The notes under the pieces: generated by a model
Seen by the model: only the letters and a program-made list of their open reading frames with translations
Databases searched by the model: none
What the model was told of the DNA's origin: nothing
DNA from: Bifidobacterium sp. ESL0682
Lineage (GTDB): Bacteria > Actinomycetota > Actinomycetes > Actinomycetales > Bifidobacteriaceae
Length of the DNA: 64,000 nucleotides
Direction of reading: 5' to 3'
NCBI RefSeq assembly: GCF_029392815.1
Contig: NZ_CP113942.1
Location: 1,488,001 to 1,552,000, forward strand
Shown here: positions 25,158 through 34,632 of the stretch, in pieces
Layout of the letters: each line of letters starts with the position of its first letter
How positions within the stretch are numbered: the stretch's first letter is position 1
Translations under genes and position numbers: made by a program

Positions 25158-27473
25158 ACCGTGAACTATTCCCTTTACTCTCATTCCTGCTCGAAAATTC
25201 CCAATGGCCCCCAACACGTTTCCGACCTGCTGCTGAACATGAAAATCTCCAGATTCGAAAACACGTCGAACACGTTCATCGACCGCACCGGCCAGATCGT
25301 CGAAATCCCGAGAAACACATGGGGTAAAAACCCCACACCATACGCCGACGACGGATATGCCAAAGCGTTATGGGACTATCGCAACGATTCGCTGCTGCTC
25401 GGCGACGACGACCACACCCTCTATGTTCGTGATGTCGACCAGACCGGCAACAACCAGCTACTCGACACCTGGCACGCAATCACCAGCCTCGAAGCCGAAT
25501 ACCACGTCAAAAGCAACAAAGCCTACCTACCCTGGAACCAGCAGCTCGTCGTCGAATGCCGCAAACTCGACAAACGCGTCCGCCACGGCATCAAATTCCA
25601 GGACACCGCCTTCAAACGAGAAGCCAACGGCATCGTCCGCTACCACCAAGGCGACACCATGTTCGACCAGCCATACGAGCTGACCATCGACCAACGATTC
25701 GACACCCAACTCGCCACGCAGGCCGTCAAATACATGCGCGATGTTACCGAAGACGAGCACTCGGCCATGAACCTTGCCAGAATGTTCGCCACACCTCTGC
25801 TCGAACCCTACAAGCACCTCACCTACGTCATGTATGGCGACGGAGGCAACGGTAAAGGCATATTATTGAGCACACTCAGCTCAACCTTCCCCGGATTGGC
25901 CGTCGCTGTGGACTCGCAGAAAATACTCGGCGGACGACGTGGATCCGGAGGATTCGACACCCAGCAGGAGACCGGCAAACTCATCGGAGCGTTATGGGCT
26001 TACGACGAGGATGCCGACACCATCGGCATCGATCAGCTCACCTACCTGAAGAAAATCAGCACAGGCGACAGCGTCACCGCCCGAAGGATCGGAGAGAACG
26101 CCGTCAGCTTCTCACCCAAATGCACATTCATCATCGCCACCAACAACCCCGTCATCACCACCATGACAGCCGCAAGCGCCAGACGATTCGCCTATATTCG
26201 CATGAAAGACGGCAGAAAACCAAGCGACTTCCAAGAACTTCTTAAGTTCCGGACGGAGAACGGAGCTGCCCCGTTCATCATGGCCAGCTGCAAACTCTGG
26301 GAGAACCACGGCGAAAACCCATTCGACGACGTGAGCGTTGGCAGCGCCTCCGACGTCACCGACGTAGAGCAATCCATCATCAACACAATTTGCGCCAACG
26401 GATACGCGCCGACCAGCATGCTGGAAGGCATGAAACGCTACGAGCAACGAGATCTATTAGCCCGATTCGGACTCGTTCGCGGAGGAAGCAAATGGGTCAA
26501 AGAGGAAGGAAAAACCATGCGAGTTCTCAACGTGAAAGACGAGACACGTTTCGCCCCCTACCGTAAAGCCTACGAGCATGACCGCGAACAGCTCGCCAAA
26601 CAGATTGACGACACTCCCAACATTCCCAAACCTATCGAGGCTGACCCACTGCCGTTGCCCAACGAATTCGGATTCCCCTGCGACTTCGTCCCAGCCGAAC
26701 AGAAAGTAGCCAAAAACTGGAAACGGCACGCCGAAGACCAAAACCTTGATACCCACATCCGACCCACAACGGAATCCTATGCGGTCGTTCCCAACCTCGG
26801 CATGGCCATCATCGACATGGACAAATGCAAGGACAACAAGACCGCCGACGGCTGGACCGTCCTCAACCAGCAGATCGGCGAATACGGCAGCCAGGACTTC
26901 CCCTCGACCTATCTCGTCGGCACGCCATCCGGAGGTGTCCATGCCTACTACGCCCTACCCGCCCAGCTCATGGGCACGCTGAAAAACTCGGTGCATTCCA
27001 ACGGCATCCCCGTCGACATCAGATGCGAGCGCAAAGGCTACGTCATCGGCCCCGGCAGCCACACCCAAAACGGCGACTACCAGCTCCTCGACATGCCTAA
27101 AGGCCAAGTGCCGGTCATGCCAGACAAGATGGCCCAATGGCTTCAGGACAACGGCTACGTCGAGGGCTTTGGCGAGAAGCCGCGAACGGTCGCATCGGCA
27201 AAACGTGCGGATGTCTCGTTGTCGTCGCTTGACGCGTTGCTGGCGGAGCCTGTCGGCAGCGGTCGGAACGGGAAGCCTGACATGTCGCCGATACCCGAGG
27301 GCCAGCGCAACCAGACGCTGCACGACTGGGCCTACGGACGTTTGTTGAATCATCCGGAGAATCGGCAGAACATTCGTTCGGATTTCTTCCAGCGTGGCCG
27401 CGCCAGCGGTTTGAAGGATGACGAGCTGGTTACGACTTGGAATTCCATCGAACGGCAACTGGGAGGCAACTGA
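25152..27473 (+). CDS. Helicase-primase fusion (SF3/D5-like helicase followed by PrimPol)
   Basis: 773 residues from GTG 25152 (GTG at 25161 also possible). SF3/D5-type ATPase: Walker A YGDGGNGKG at residues 228-236, WAYDEDADTIGIDQ, and sensor IIATNNPVIT with SARRFAYIRM. PrimPol: IIDMDK with D555 and D557, GGVHAYYALP, and RKGYVIGPGSHTQNG. C-terminal RNQTLHDWAYGRLLNHPENR resembles PrimPol-associated helical domains. The usual order in phage and plasmid proteins is PrimPol first, then D5 helicase; here it is reversed. Unwinds DNA and makes primers at the adjacent iteron cluster. Confidence 0.88.
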   Translation: MRTVNYSLYSHSCSKIPNGPQHVSDLLLNMKISRFENTSNTFIDRTGQIVEIPRNTWGKNPTPYADDGYAKALWDYRNDSLLLGDDDHTLYVRDVDQTGNNQLLDTWHAITSLEAEYHVKSNKAYLPWNQQLVVECRKLDKRVRHGIKFQDTAFKREANGIVRYHQGDTMFDQPYELTIDQRFDTQLATQAVKYMRDVTEDEHSAMNLARMFATPLLEPYKHLTYVMYGDGGNGKGILLSTLSSTFPGLAVAVDSQKILGGRRGSGGFDTQQETGKLIGALWAYDEDADTIGIDQLTYLKKISTGDSVTARRIGENAVSFSPKCTFIIATNNPVITTMTAASARRFAYIRMKDGRKPSDFQELLKFRTENGAAPFIMASCKLWENHGENPFDDVSVGSASDVTDVEQSIINTICANGYAPTSMLEGMKRYEQRDLLARFGLVRGGSKWVKEEGKTMRVLNVKDETRFAPYRKAYEHDREQLAKQIDDTPNIPKPIEADPLPLPNEFGFPCDFVPAEQKVAKNWKRHAEDQNLDTHIRPTTESYAVVPNLGMAIIDMDKCKDNKTADGWTVLNQQIGEYGSQDFPSTYLVGTPSGGVHAYYALPAQLMGTLKNSVHSNGIPVDIRCERKGYVIGPGSHTQNGDYQLLDMPKGQVPVMPDKMAQWLQDNGYVEGFGEKPRTVASAKRADVSLSSLDALLAEPVGSGRNGKPDMSPIPEGQRNQTLHDWAYGRLLNHPENRQNIRSDFFQRGRASGLKDDELVTTWNSIERQLGGN

Positions 27474-27474
27474 A

Positions 27475-27684
27475 ATGATCGACGCTGCATGCCGACTACC
27501 AGAACACGCTCATCTCGGCCATCTCTACCGCTGCCCTGACTGCGGGCAATGGTGGCAGGTCGATATCGCGCCCGACCGCGAGTTCCATCTCATCTGGAGA
27601 CCAGTCAGCAAGTTCGAGATGTTCTTCGACCATCATCGTCAGTACAGGCATTGGAAATCAACACAGAAAGCAGAAAGAAAATGA
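27475..27684 (+). CDS. Small zinc-finger-like protein
   Basis: 69 residues. GHLYRCPDCGQWWQV gives a CxxC knuckle; the rest is rich in aromatic residues and His. Starts right after the helicase stop and overlaps the next gene by ATGA. Not recognised. Confidence 0.6.
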   Translation: MIDAACRLPEHAHLGHLYRCPDCGQWWQVDIAPDREFHLIWRPVSKFEMFFDHHRQYRHWKSTQKAERK

Positions 27685-28154
27685 CAGACAAGAACCTAAT
27701 CATCAGCCAACAGCTCGCGCTGACCATCCTCAACGAGATCAACCAAGCCCGAACAGACATGGACACGCTCCGCGACCACATCCTGCTGACCGACAAGGGC
27801 AACCCCGACGAATGGAATCAGGCTGCGCAACACCTCGGACAGGCATCGGCGATACTCAAGAACCTCCGTCTCATGCTGGACGGCAACGACTTCATCGACC
27901 CGCCCGAACCCGGCTATTTTGTCACTCAGGATTACGTGGCCTGCGATCTGTGCGGACAACATTGTTCCTCCTGCGAAATGCAGCGATGCACCATCATCCA
28001 CGGCGACAAGCCCGTCTACGTGACTTCCGTCTGCCCGCAATGCATCAAACGCTTCGGCTTCGAACCAGTCCAATGCGTCAACGCCAAAGCATGGCAGCAA
28101 TACGCGGACGAGATAGAACGCAAACACTGGGAGGGACGCGACCGTGCCTCGTGA
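27681..28154 (+). CDS. Unknown phage protein with Cys-rich centre
   Basis: 157 residues. Helical N-terminus (SQQLALTILNEINQARTDMD), then VACDLCGQHCSSCEMQRC and SVCPQCIKRFGF, giving several possible zinc ligands. Overlaps the next gene by 11 bp. No family recognised. Confidence 0.6.
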   Translation: MTDKNLIISQQLALTILNEINQARTDMDTLRDHILLTDKGNPDEWNQAAQHLGQASAILKNLRLMLDGNDFIDPPEPGYFVTQDYVACDLCGQHCSSCEMQRCTIIHGDKPVYVTSVCPQCIKRFGFEPVQCVNAKAWQQYADEIERKHWEGRDRAS

Positions 28155-28602
28155 ATCCAAGCCGTCTTGGCTGCGCATCCTCTGCCCGTCAGGCAACCTT
28201 GCCAAACTCGAAGCGCAACGGTGCGAAGGATGCGGACGATGGATTGTCAGTTGCAGGCAGGGCGTGTGGGAGTCATGGGATCCCGGCATCATCACTGGCG
28301 ACAATCTCACCATCGCCATCATCCTCGAACGCCCCCTCACCTGCATCAAATGGATACCGGGACTGCGACAGGCTCAGCTCGAGGATGTGTGCGGACGATA
28401 CGGCATCACACCAGACGGCCAATACCTCAGCCTCCACGACTGCCGGCTCGCACCCATCAGCACAGCACCATTCAAACCGCCACGCCAGTCACGCAAACCC
28501 GGCAAACCATTCCCCACCAACATCAAGCTCACGGAACAGGAGATCAAAACATTCGAGAAAATCTGGCACACGCCACTTAGCGAATTGAAACCGCAGGAAT
28601 AG
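28144..28602 (+). CDS. Unknown phage protein
   Basis: 152 residues, GTG start overlapping the previous gene. N-terminal RCEGCGRWIVSCRQGVWESWD with a CxxC plus Cys, then LTCIKWIPGLRQAQLEDVC, basic C-terminus. Not recognised; likely early or middle gene. Confidence 0.55.
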   Translation: MPRESKPSWLRILCPSGNLAKLEAQRCEGCGRWIVSCRQGVWESWDPGIITGDNLTIAIILERPLTCIKWIPGLRQAQLEDVCGRYGITPDGQYLSLHDCRLAPISTAPFKPPRQSRKPGKPFPTNIKLTEQEIKTFEKIWHTPLSELKPQE

Positions 28603-28673
28603 CAAAGCCCCACCACGACGGCAGGGCCCTGACCAGCATCACCATTCTACCGTCGCCAAAGGAAACCTGCACC

Positions 28674-29426
28674 ATGAACACCTGCCAGCACTGCCACAAA
28701 CCAACCGACCCCCAACACACCCTCTGCGAAAACTGCGAACTCCGCTTCGCCATCCTCCTCTACCAGACCGCCAGCGACCTCCGCCCGCTCCACGACTCCC
28801 TCGACGCCACACTCCACCCAGGCGGACACCAACCCGGCCGCACCATTCTCGCCACGCCTCCCACACCAATCAGGCTCGAGGTCCTCGACCTGCTCGACCT
28901 CATCGACAGCATCACCGGCGAACTCCACCGCATCCTCCTCGGAGAACCCCAGCCGCTCCCCCTGTTCGATATGCTCTGCGACTGTGCAGCAGCGGACAGA
29001 CTGGCCACGTTCCGCGACTGTGGCATGTACATGAGCCAATACGAACGTCTCGCCAGAAAAGCGGACAATATTCTCGACCCTCCTGAGGAACGACGCGAGA
29101 TCGGCACCTGCACCAACCCGCTGTGCGGCATCATGCTCACCGCCGGAAGCCGCGACCAATGGGTCACCTGCCCAGTCTGCGGCATCGAGCAACGTGTCCT
29201 CACCGTCAAACTCAAACGCCTCGAGACGCTCTGTTTCGACCAGTCCAAAACCGGCACCGCTTCGGAAATCAGCAAGGCATTCACCGACAGCGGCATCACC
29301 ATGCGACGCAACCTCATCAACCTCTGGGCCAGCCGAGGCAAAATCAAGCCCCAAACCATTCGGGACGGTAAACCCGAATACGCCTACTGCGACATCTACC
29401 GGCTGAAAATCGCGGGAGCCGCTTGA
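28674..29426 (+). CDS. Unknown phage protein with two zinc knuckles and C-terminal HTH
   Basis: 250 residues. N-terminal MNTCQHCHKPTDPQHTLCENC (two CxxC), a helical middle, a second knuckle pair (GTCTNPLCGIM and VTCPVCGIEQRV), then a HTH-like ASEISKAFTDSGITMRRNLI. This could be a DNA-binding regulator of late genes: its last codons overlap the strong late promoter at 29423. That regulatory role is inference. Confidence 0.6.
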   Translation: MNTCQHCHKPTDPQHTLCENCELRFAILLYQTASDLRPLHDSLDATLHPGGHQPGRTILATPPTPIRLEVLDLLDLIDSITGELHRILLGEPQPLPLFDMLCDCAAADRLATFRDCGMYMSQYERLARKADNILDPPEERREIGTCTNPLCGIMLTAGSRDQWVTCPVCGIEQRVLTVKLKRLETLCFDQSKTGTASEISKAFTDSGITMRRNLINLWASRGKIKPQTIRDGKPEYAYCDIYRLKIAGAA

Positions 29427-29495
29427 CAAAATCAAAAGTGAAACCGATAATTGTCAGTGGATTATTGGGTCGAAGCCAGCAGGTTTCGACCCTTT
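29423..29495 (+). promoter_or_regulatory. Late promoter with immediate terminator-like hairpin
   Basis: TTGACA at 29423-29428, exactly 17 bp, GATAAT at 29446-29451: the best sigma-70-type promoter I saw in the prophage. About 10 bases after the expected start is a stem GGGTCGAA (29467-29474) / TTCGACCC (29485-29492) followed by TTTCTC. A promoter running straight into a terminator recalls antitermination-controlled late promoters such as lambda pR', or a small RNA. The rest, to 29620, holds no gene. Confidence 0.72.
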
Positions 29496-29620
29496 CTCAT
29501 ATCCACAGCATTCTTGCCGGCGGTCTGTCAACATGGTTCAAATAGCGGTTCCAAAGCATGCAGGCTTCCGGCATTCCAACACCTCCACGCCATGAAAGGC
29601 CTTTCGGAAGGAGGCCGCTC

Positions 29621-30103
29621 ATGGCACAGCACAAGCACCACAACGTCACCCAAGCCGAACAGGACAGGATACGCGAACTCCACGCACAGGGCAAAAGCCT
29701 CAACAGCATCGCCAAGACGCTTCACCGGTCCAACAGCACCGTCAAGAAATACGCCGACCTGATGGGCCTGTCCTTCGACCGTGGGGCCACCATGAACGCG
29801 ACCAAAGCCAAGTCGGCGGACGCGGCGGCGAAACGAGCCGACCTGAAGAACCGGCTGCTGGACGAGGCGGCCCTGCTGCTCGAGGATCTGCACAAGCCTT
29901 ATCCGGTGTACTCGTTCACCCAGTCCGGCAAGTATCTGGAACACGAGATGAAGAAGCCTTCGGCCGATGTCATCCGCAACCTCATGACCAGCGTGGGCAT
30001 CGCCCTGCAACGGTCGATTGATTTGGAACGGGTTGATCAGCAGTCGGAAGCTTCAACGACGGTTATCGATGATTATCTTAAAACATTAGGAATCGATTTT
30101 TAG
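29621..30103 (+). CDS. terS: Terminase small subunit
   Basis: 160 residues. N-terminal HTH (VTQAEQDRIRELHAQGKSLN, IAKTLHRSNSTVKKYADLMG), helical oligomerisation middle, and C-terminal IDDYLKTLGIDF. Recognises the packaging site and regulates the large subunit. AAGGAGG before the ATG. Separated from terL by an antisense membrane-protein gene; the two stop codons overlap. Confidence 0.82.
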   Translation: MAQHKHHNVTQAEQDRIRELHAQGKSLNSIAKTLHRSNSTVKKYADLMGLSFDRGATMNATKAKSADAAAKRADLKNRLLDEAALLLEDLHKPYPVYSFTQSGKYLEHEMKKPSADVIRNLMTSVGIALQRSIDLERVDQQSEASTTVIDDYLKTLGIDF

Positions 30104-30470
30104 ATTTGCCATTTATCGAGATGCTTTATCTTGATGAACCCCCAAGTAACCATGAGCGCTGAAATTATCAGTGGCATAATCACTTGTGCTGTTGATCCTA
30201 CATTTACTGCTTCATTTACTGCTTTAACGAATTCGGCTACGAACGTTCCAGCTAGAATTCCATCAGAACCCCAAGATAAACAATAATCGTATTTTTACAT
30301 TCATAATCCCCTGCTAAACTTAGCAACACCGTAATACCGAGATTAATTATCAAGCCCCACGGGTTATAAAAAGAAATGACTAATGCGGCAATAATCGAAA
30401 TAATAAAAACGAACCGTATAAGTTTCTTTTGTTTTCTACTATATTTGAACTTCTTTAGTTTTAGTTTCAT
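30100..30470 (-). CDS. AT-rich antisense membrane protein (candidate cargo gene), frame broken near 30292
   Basis: Not recognised. From the ATG at 30470 with AAGGAG at ideal spacing, the frame reads MKLKLKKFKYSRKQKKLI, then two hydrophobic stretches (FVFIISIIAALVISF and GLIINLGITVLLSLAG). The listed frame ends at 30252, but if TTTTT at 30292-30296 is six T it continues to 30100, adding GILAGTFVAEFVKAVNEAVN and a third helix (VIMPLIISALMVTWGFI): 123 residues. Very AT-rich against GC-rich neighbours, opposite to the late operon, inserted between terS and terL. Likely expressed in the lysogen (moron). Three-helix topology fits phage exclusion or a small toxin-like membrane protein; function unproven. 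Confidence 0.68.
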
Positions 30471-30511
30471 AATCGCTCTCCTTACTATAAAATAAATTAT
30501 AGGAAGCCACA

Positions 30512-31837
30512 ATGCCATCATTGGAACCCCTCACCGGTAAAGCCAAGACCGCCATCCAAATCCCCGAGTGGGCGAAGATCGTCGCTTTCGACGGAGCGGT
30601 GCGAAGCGGCAAGACGGTCGGCGACCTGCTCTACTGGATTCACTACTGCCTGCACGGACCGCAGGGGCTGCTGCTCATCGGCGGACGTACGGAGCGTACC
30701 GTCGCCAACAATCTCATACACCCGCTCATCGAATGGTTCGGCCCCAAGAGCATCCGATACACCCGTGCGACGGGCATGTGCTCGATATTCGGCCGCGAAT
30801 GCCTGATCGTCGGTTTCAACGACGCTCAAGCGCAGACCAAGATACAGGGTCTCACGCTGGCTGGCGCATTGCTTGATGAGGCTGCGGTCATTCCAGAGTC
30901 CGCGTTCACGATGCTGGTCAGCCGTCTCAGCATTCCGGGAGCACGGTTGTTCCTGACCTGCAACCCCGAAGGGCCCGAGCATTGGCTGAAGCGCAAGTGG
31001 CTCGACCGTGCCAGACTGTGGGTCGACAAGAACGGCGTCGAACACCATAACGATTTCAACAAGGCGTTGAACCTGTACCGAGTCACGTTCGTTCTCGAAG
31101 ACAACACGTGGCTGGTCAGGCACAACCCCCAGTACATCGAGGAGCTGAAGCGCCAGTATACGGGCCTCTGGTATCGGCGCATGATCGAGTCGGAATGGGT
31201 CGCGGCAGAAGGCTCCGTCTACCCCATGTGGGACCCCGGCAAGCACGTCATCGACTGGCATGACCTGCCGCAGATGAGCCGTATCCTCGCGGTCGGCTGC
31301 GACTACGGCACCACCAACGCCTCGACCGGCATCATGCTCGGCCTCCACGCCAACCACGACCAGTACGGTCGGATAACCGGCCACGACCTGTACGCCATCG
31401 ACGAGTTCCGCTACGACAGCCGCGCTGGAAACCCGCGCATCACCGACGGCGAGCTCAGCCGACGCTTCCGCACATGGCTCAACACCCCGCACCTCCCCTA
31501 TGAGACCGCGTTGCAGCCCGAATGGATATTCGTGGACCCCGCCGCAGCATCATGGAAGGTGCAGCTCGCACAGGACGGCATACAGAATCTCGGCGACGGC
31601 GAGAACAACGTCAGCTACGGCATCAGCAAGGTCGCCAACCTCCTCGACACCGGCAAGCTCCACATCAGCAGCAAATGCAAAGGCCTCATCGAGGAGTTCC
31701 CCGGCTACTGCTGGGACCCCAAAGCATCCGACGAAGGCATCGACAAGCCCATCAAACAGGCCGACCATTCGCTCGACGGACTCCGCTACGCCATAGCCAG
31801 CACCGAAACCGAATGGCAGCCACTCTTGAACATGTGA
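30512..31837 (+). CDS. terL: Terminase large subunit
   Basis: 441 residues. ATPase: Walker A AFDGAVRSGKT, Walker B/acidic LAGALLDEAAVIPES, coupling ARLFLTCNPEGPEHW. C-terminal nuclease: VGCDYGTTNASTG (first Asp), EWIFVDPAAASW, and QADHSLDGLRYAI. Packages DNA into the prohead with terS and the portal. ATAGGAAG precedes the ATG. Confidence 0.95.
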   Translation: MPSLEPLTGKAKTAIQIPEWAKIVAFDGAVRSGKTVGDLLYWIHYCLHGPQGLLLIGGRTERTVANNLIHPLIEWFGPKSIRYTRATGMCSIFGRECLIVGFNDAQAQTKIQGLTLAGALLDEAAVIPESAFTMLVSRLSIPGARLFLTCNPEGPEHWLKRKWLDRARLWVDKNGVEHHNDFNKALNLYRVTFVLEDNTWLVRHNPQYIEELKRQYTGLWYRRMIESEWVAAEGSVYPMWDPGKHVIDWHDLPQMSRILAVGCDYGTTNASTGIMLGLHANHDQYGRITGHDLYAIDEFRYDSRAGNPRITDGELSRRFRTWLNTPHLPYETALQPEWIFVDPAAASWKVQLAQDGIQNLGDGENNVSYGISKVANLLDTGKLHISSKCKGLIEEFPGYCWDPKASDEGIDKPIKQADHSLDGLRYAIASTETEWQPLLNM

Positions 31838-31857
31838 AACCCTGAAGGAGGCTCATC

Positions 31858-33438
31858 ATGGCAATGCCCGAAAACGACACCATCTGGCCACCAATCAGCG
31901 AGAACCGCATCCAGGACGAATACCGGCACGAAAACGCCTGGTACGCAGGCGACGAGACCGCACTCAGCACCCTGTACATGAACGAGACCAATGGTAGCCT
32001 CGGACTGTTCGGCCATGTCAAACGCTTCTTCTGGGGCACCCCCACACCCGCCGACGCCAAACAGCGACCCGTCAAGTTCCACTTGCCGCTGCCTGCCGAA
32101 ATCGCGAGAATGAGCGGCGAACAGCTGTTCAGCGAAATGCCGTCCATCCGCATGGACGACGACAGTCAAAACGACAAGCTCGCTGCCGCACTCACTGACC
32201 TGTTGGACGACAGTGCACACGCGGAACTCCTGCAGGCAGGCGAACTGGCCAGCGTGTTCGGCGGCACCTACCTGAAAATCCAATGGGACCGGAGCATCGA
32301 CGCCAAGCCGTTCATCACAGCCGTGGCACCCGACCATGCGCTCCCCGTGTTCGGATTGGGCGGACGGCTCAAATCCGTCACCTTCTGGAGCGATCTGCCC
32401 CACCTCGACCATTCGAAGGCCGACTACCGGCTACTCGAAGAGCATTCCTCCGGACGCATCGAATACGCCCTCTACGAATCCGGTTCAGACACCATGCTCG
32501 GCCATCGCGTCCCGCTCGACACGCACCCGGTCACCCAAGGACTAGAAGTGGATGCGCAAAGCGGCATCAGCACCGGCAGCACGCTGCTCACCACCGTCTA
32601 CGTCCCGAACGTCAAACCCAAACGCCGTTTGCGCAACGATCCCGCCAGCATGCACCTGGGACGCAGCGACCTTGAAGGGGCCGAAGGCATATTCGACGCC
32701 TTGGACGAGGCCTATACCAGCTGGATGCGTGACATCAGGCTCGGCAAGGCACGGGTGTTCGTCAACCGTCAGATGCTTGAGCAGCACGGCCCCGGACATG
32801 GAGCCTCGTTCAATACCGATCAGGAGATCTTCACCCCGCTCAACGGGCAGCCGGGCAGTGCACTGAATCAGGGGCAAATGCTGGAGACCTTCCAGCCTTC
32901 AATCCGCTGGGAGGAACACAAGCAGACCTGCGAGGAACTCGTGGAGCGGGCCTATTCGGCCTGCGGGTTCAGCGCCTCGACGTTCGGCAATTCGGGCGAC
33001 GTGGCCATGACCGCCACCGAAGTCCAGCAGCGCGAACGTCTCACGATGCTCACCCGCGATTCGAAGATACTCTACTGGCGTCCACAGCTGGTCAGGCTCT
33101 TTTCCGCCCTGCTCGACGTCAACAGCTACGTCTTCGACGGTCCGAAGCGCGGTGAAGCTAAACCGAGCGTGGAGTTCCCGCCGGCGGCGACGGATTCGCT
33201 GAACACGATGGCCCAGACCCTCAACATGCTCGCCTCGGCCGAGTCGGCTTCCATCAAGGTCAGGGTGGAGATGCTCCACCCGAACTGGAACGACGAGCAG
33301 GTGGCAGCCGAAGTCGGGCTCATCAAGGCCGACCAGTCGATGCCCGCCATCGGCGAACCCTCAATCCAATTGCCGTCCTTCACCGGAGACAAGGAAGATG
33401 ACGGAAACGACGACAACGACGATGAGGCCGAGCAGTGA
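31858..33438 (+). CDS. Phage portal protein
   Basis: 526 residues, SPP1-gp6-like length and position. Dodecameric ring at one capsid vertex through which DNA passes. Features: FGGTYLKIQWDRSID, LPVFGLGGRLKSVTFWSDL, and YSACGFSASTFGNSGDVAMTATEVQQRERLT, the C-terminal region usual for this family. AAGGAGG before the ATG; stop overlaps the next gene's GTG. Confidence 0.92.
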   Translation: MAMPENDTIWPPISENRIQDEYRHENAWYAGDETALSTLYMNETNGSLGLFGHVKRFFWGTPTPADAKQRPVKFHLPLPAEIARMSGEQLFSEMPSIRMDDDSQNDKLAAALTDLLDDSAHAELLQAGELASVFGGTYLKIQWDRSIDAKPFITAVAPDHALPVFGLGGRLKSVTFWSDLPHLDHSKADYRLLEEHSSGRIEYALYESGSDTMLGHRVPLDTHPVTQGLEVDAQSGISTGSTLLTTVYVPNVKPKRRLRNDPASMHLGRSDLEGAEGIFDALDEAYTSWMRDIRLGKARVFVNRQMLEQHGPGHGASFNTDQEIFTPLNGQPGSALNQGQMLETFQPSIRWEEHKQTCEELVERAYSACGFSASTFGNSGDVAMTATEVQQRERLTMLTRDSKILYWRPQLVRLFSALLDVNSYVFDGPKRGEAKPSVEFPPAATDSLNTMAQTLNMLASAESASIKVRVEMLHPNWNDEQVAAEVGLIKADQSMPAIGEPSIQLPSFTGDKEDDGNDDNDDEAEQ

Positions 33439-34568
33439 GCGAGCAGCCACAACAAACCGAACAGGAACAACAGTCACCCAGCAGCGCGGCAGATGCGCTC
33501 ATCGCGCTCTATGTGTGGGGCGACATGATGTGGGTCAAGTCACTGGGCAAGGCGTTCAGCCGCATCCGCAACGCCAAGTACGGCAGCGAGCTTCAGACGG
33601 CCGTCAGCTACATGGAGCAGCAGGGTCGGCTGATCGTCAGCCGGTTGGATTCGCAGACCCCAGTGCTGTTGGAGAATCTGGTAGACAGCGTCCGGCATGA
33701 AACGGCGGAACAGGCGAAGCACATACCGCCTTCGCCGCCGTCGCATGTCGGGACGCCGCAACCGCCGGAGCCTCCACGGTTCGACTTCACCGTGCCGCTC
33801 GGCCAGCGCGCCACCGACGCGATACGCGTGGACCTGCAGACCGAGCTGAAGAGCATCCGCGCCCGCATCCTGCGACAACAGAACGACATCTACAAGCTCA
33901 CCGCCGCAGGCGCCGCCACCCACAGCGTCCAAACCAACGGCGATCCCATCAAAGTCGCGCAGCAGCGGATGATGACGGACCTCCTGCAGCACGGCACGAC
34001 TGGGTTCACCGATCGTGCAGGACGTGAATGGCAGCTTTCCAGCTACGTGGAGATGGCCGTCAGGACCGCCACGATGCGCGCGTTGAACGAAGCGCACCTA
34101 CAGGTCATGACGGCCGCAGGCATCAGCCTGTTCACCGTCCCCACGCACGTCCGCACCTGCCCACTCTGCTTCGCATGGCAGGGCAAACTTTTAAGCCGTA
34201 CTCCAGACCCAAGGGCCGACGCGACCATAGACGAGGCAAGGGCACATGGGTTGTTCCACCCGAACTGCGAACACAGCATCGTCGCCTGGCACGAAGGCGA
34301 CAAAATGCAGAAGCCACGCGAATGGTCGAAGGACGACGAACGCATGTGGAAAGCATCGCAGCAGCAGCGCGAACTGGAACGCAGGATACGGGCGCAGAAG
34401 CGCGTGCTGCTCGCCTCCCCCGCACCTGAAATGCGCTCCGAGGCACGCAAGAAGATACGCGATTACCGTACGCAGCTCAAGGCGCTCACGGATTCCACCG
34501 GCCTGCTGCGACGGCCGCACCGCGAACAAGTCGACCTCGGTCTGAGGCCAAAGGTCGTCACCAAATGA
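33435..34568 (+). CDS. Minor capsid / head morphogenesis protein
   Basis: 377 residues, GTG start overlapping the portal stop. The C-terminal half has the SPP1-gp7/Mu-F-type motif: VPTHVRTCPLCFAWQGK then GLFHPNCEHSIVAWHEGD, with Cys/His that may bind metal. Few copies enter the prohead with the portal; roles in DNA ejection or assembly. Confidence 0.88.
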   Translation: MSEQPQQTEQEQQSPSSAADALIALYVWGDMMWVKSLGKAFSRIRNAKYGSELQTAVSYMEQQGRLIVSRLDSQTPVLLENLVDSVRHETAEQAKHIPPSPPSHVGTPQPPEPPRFDFTVPLGQRATDAIRVDLQTELKSIRARILRQQNDIYKLTAAGAATHSVQTNGDPIKVAQQRMMTDLLQHGTTGFTDRAGREWQLSSYVEMAVRTATMRALNEAHLQVMTAAGISLFTVPTHVRTCPLCFAWQGKLLSRTPDPRADATIDEARAHGLFHPNCEHSIVAWHEGDKMQKPREWSKDDERMWKASQQQRELERRIRAQKRVLLASPAPEMRSEARKKIRDYRTQLKALTDSTGLLRRPHREQVDLGLRPKVVTK

Positions 34569-34632
34569 TTTCCCGGCCGTCCGAAACGGGCAGCCGCAAA
34601 TAATAAATAGATCCGAAACGGAGAAAACAACA

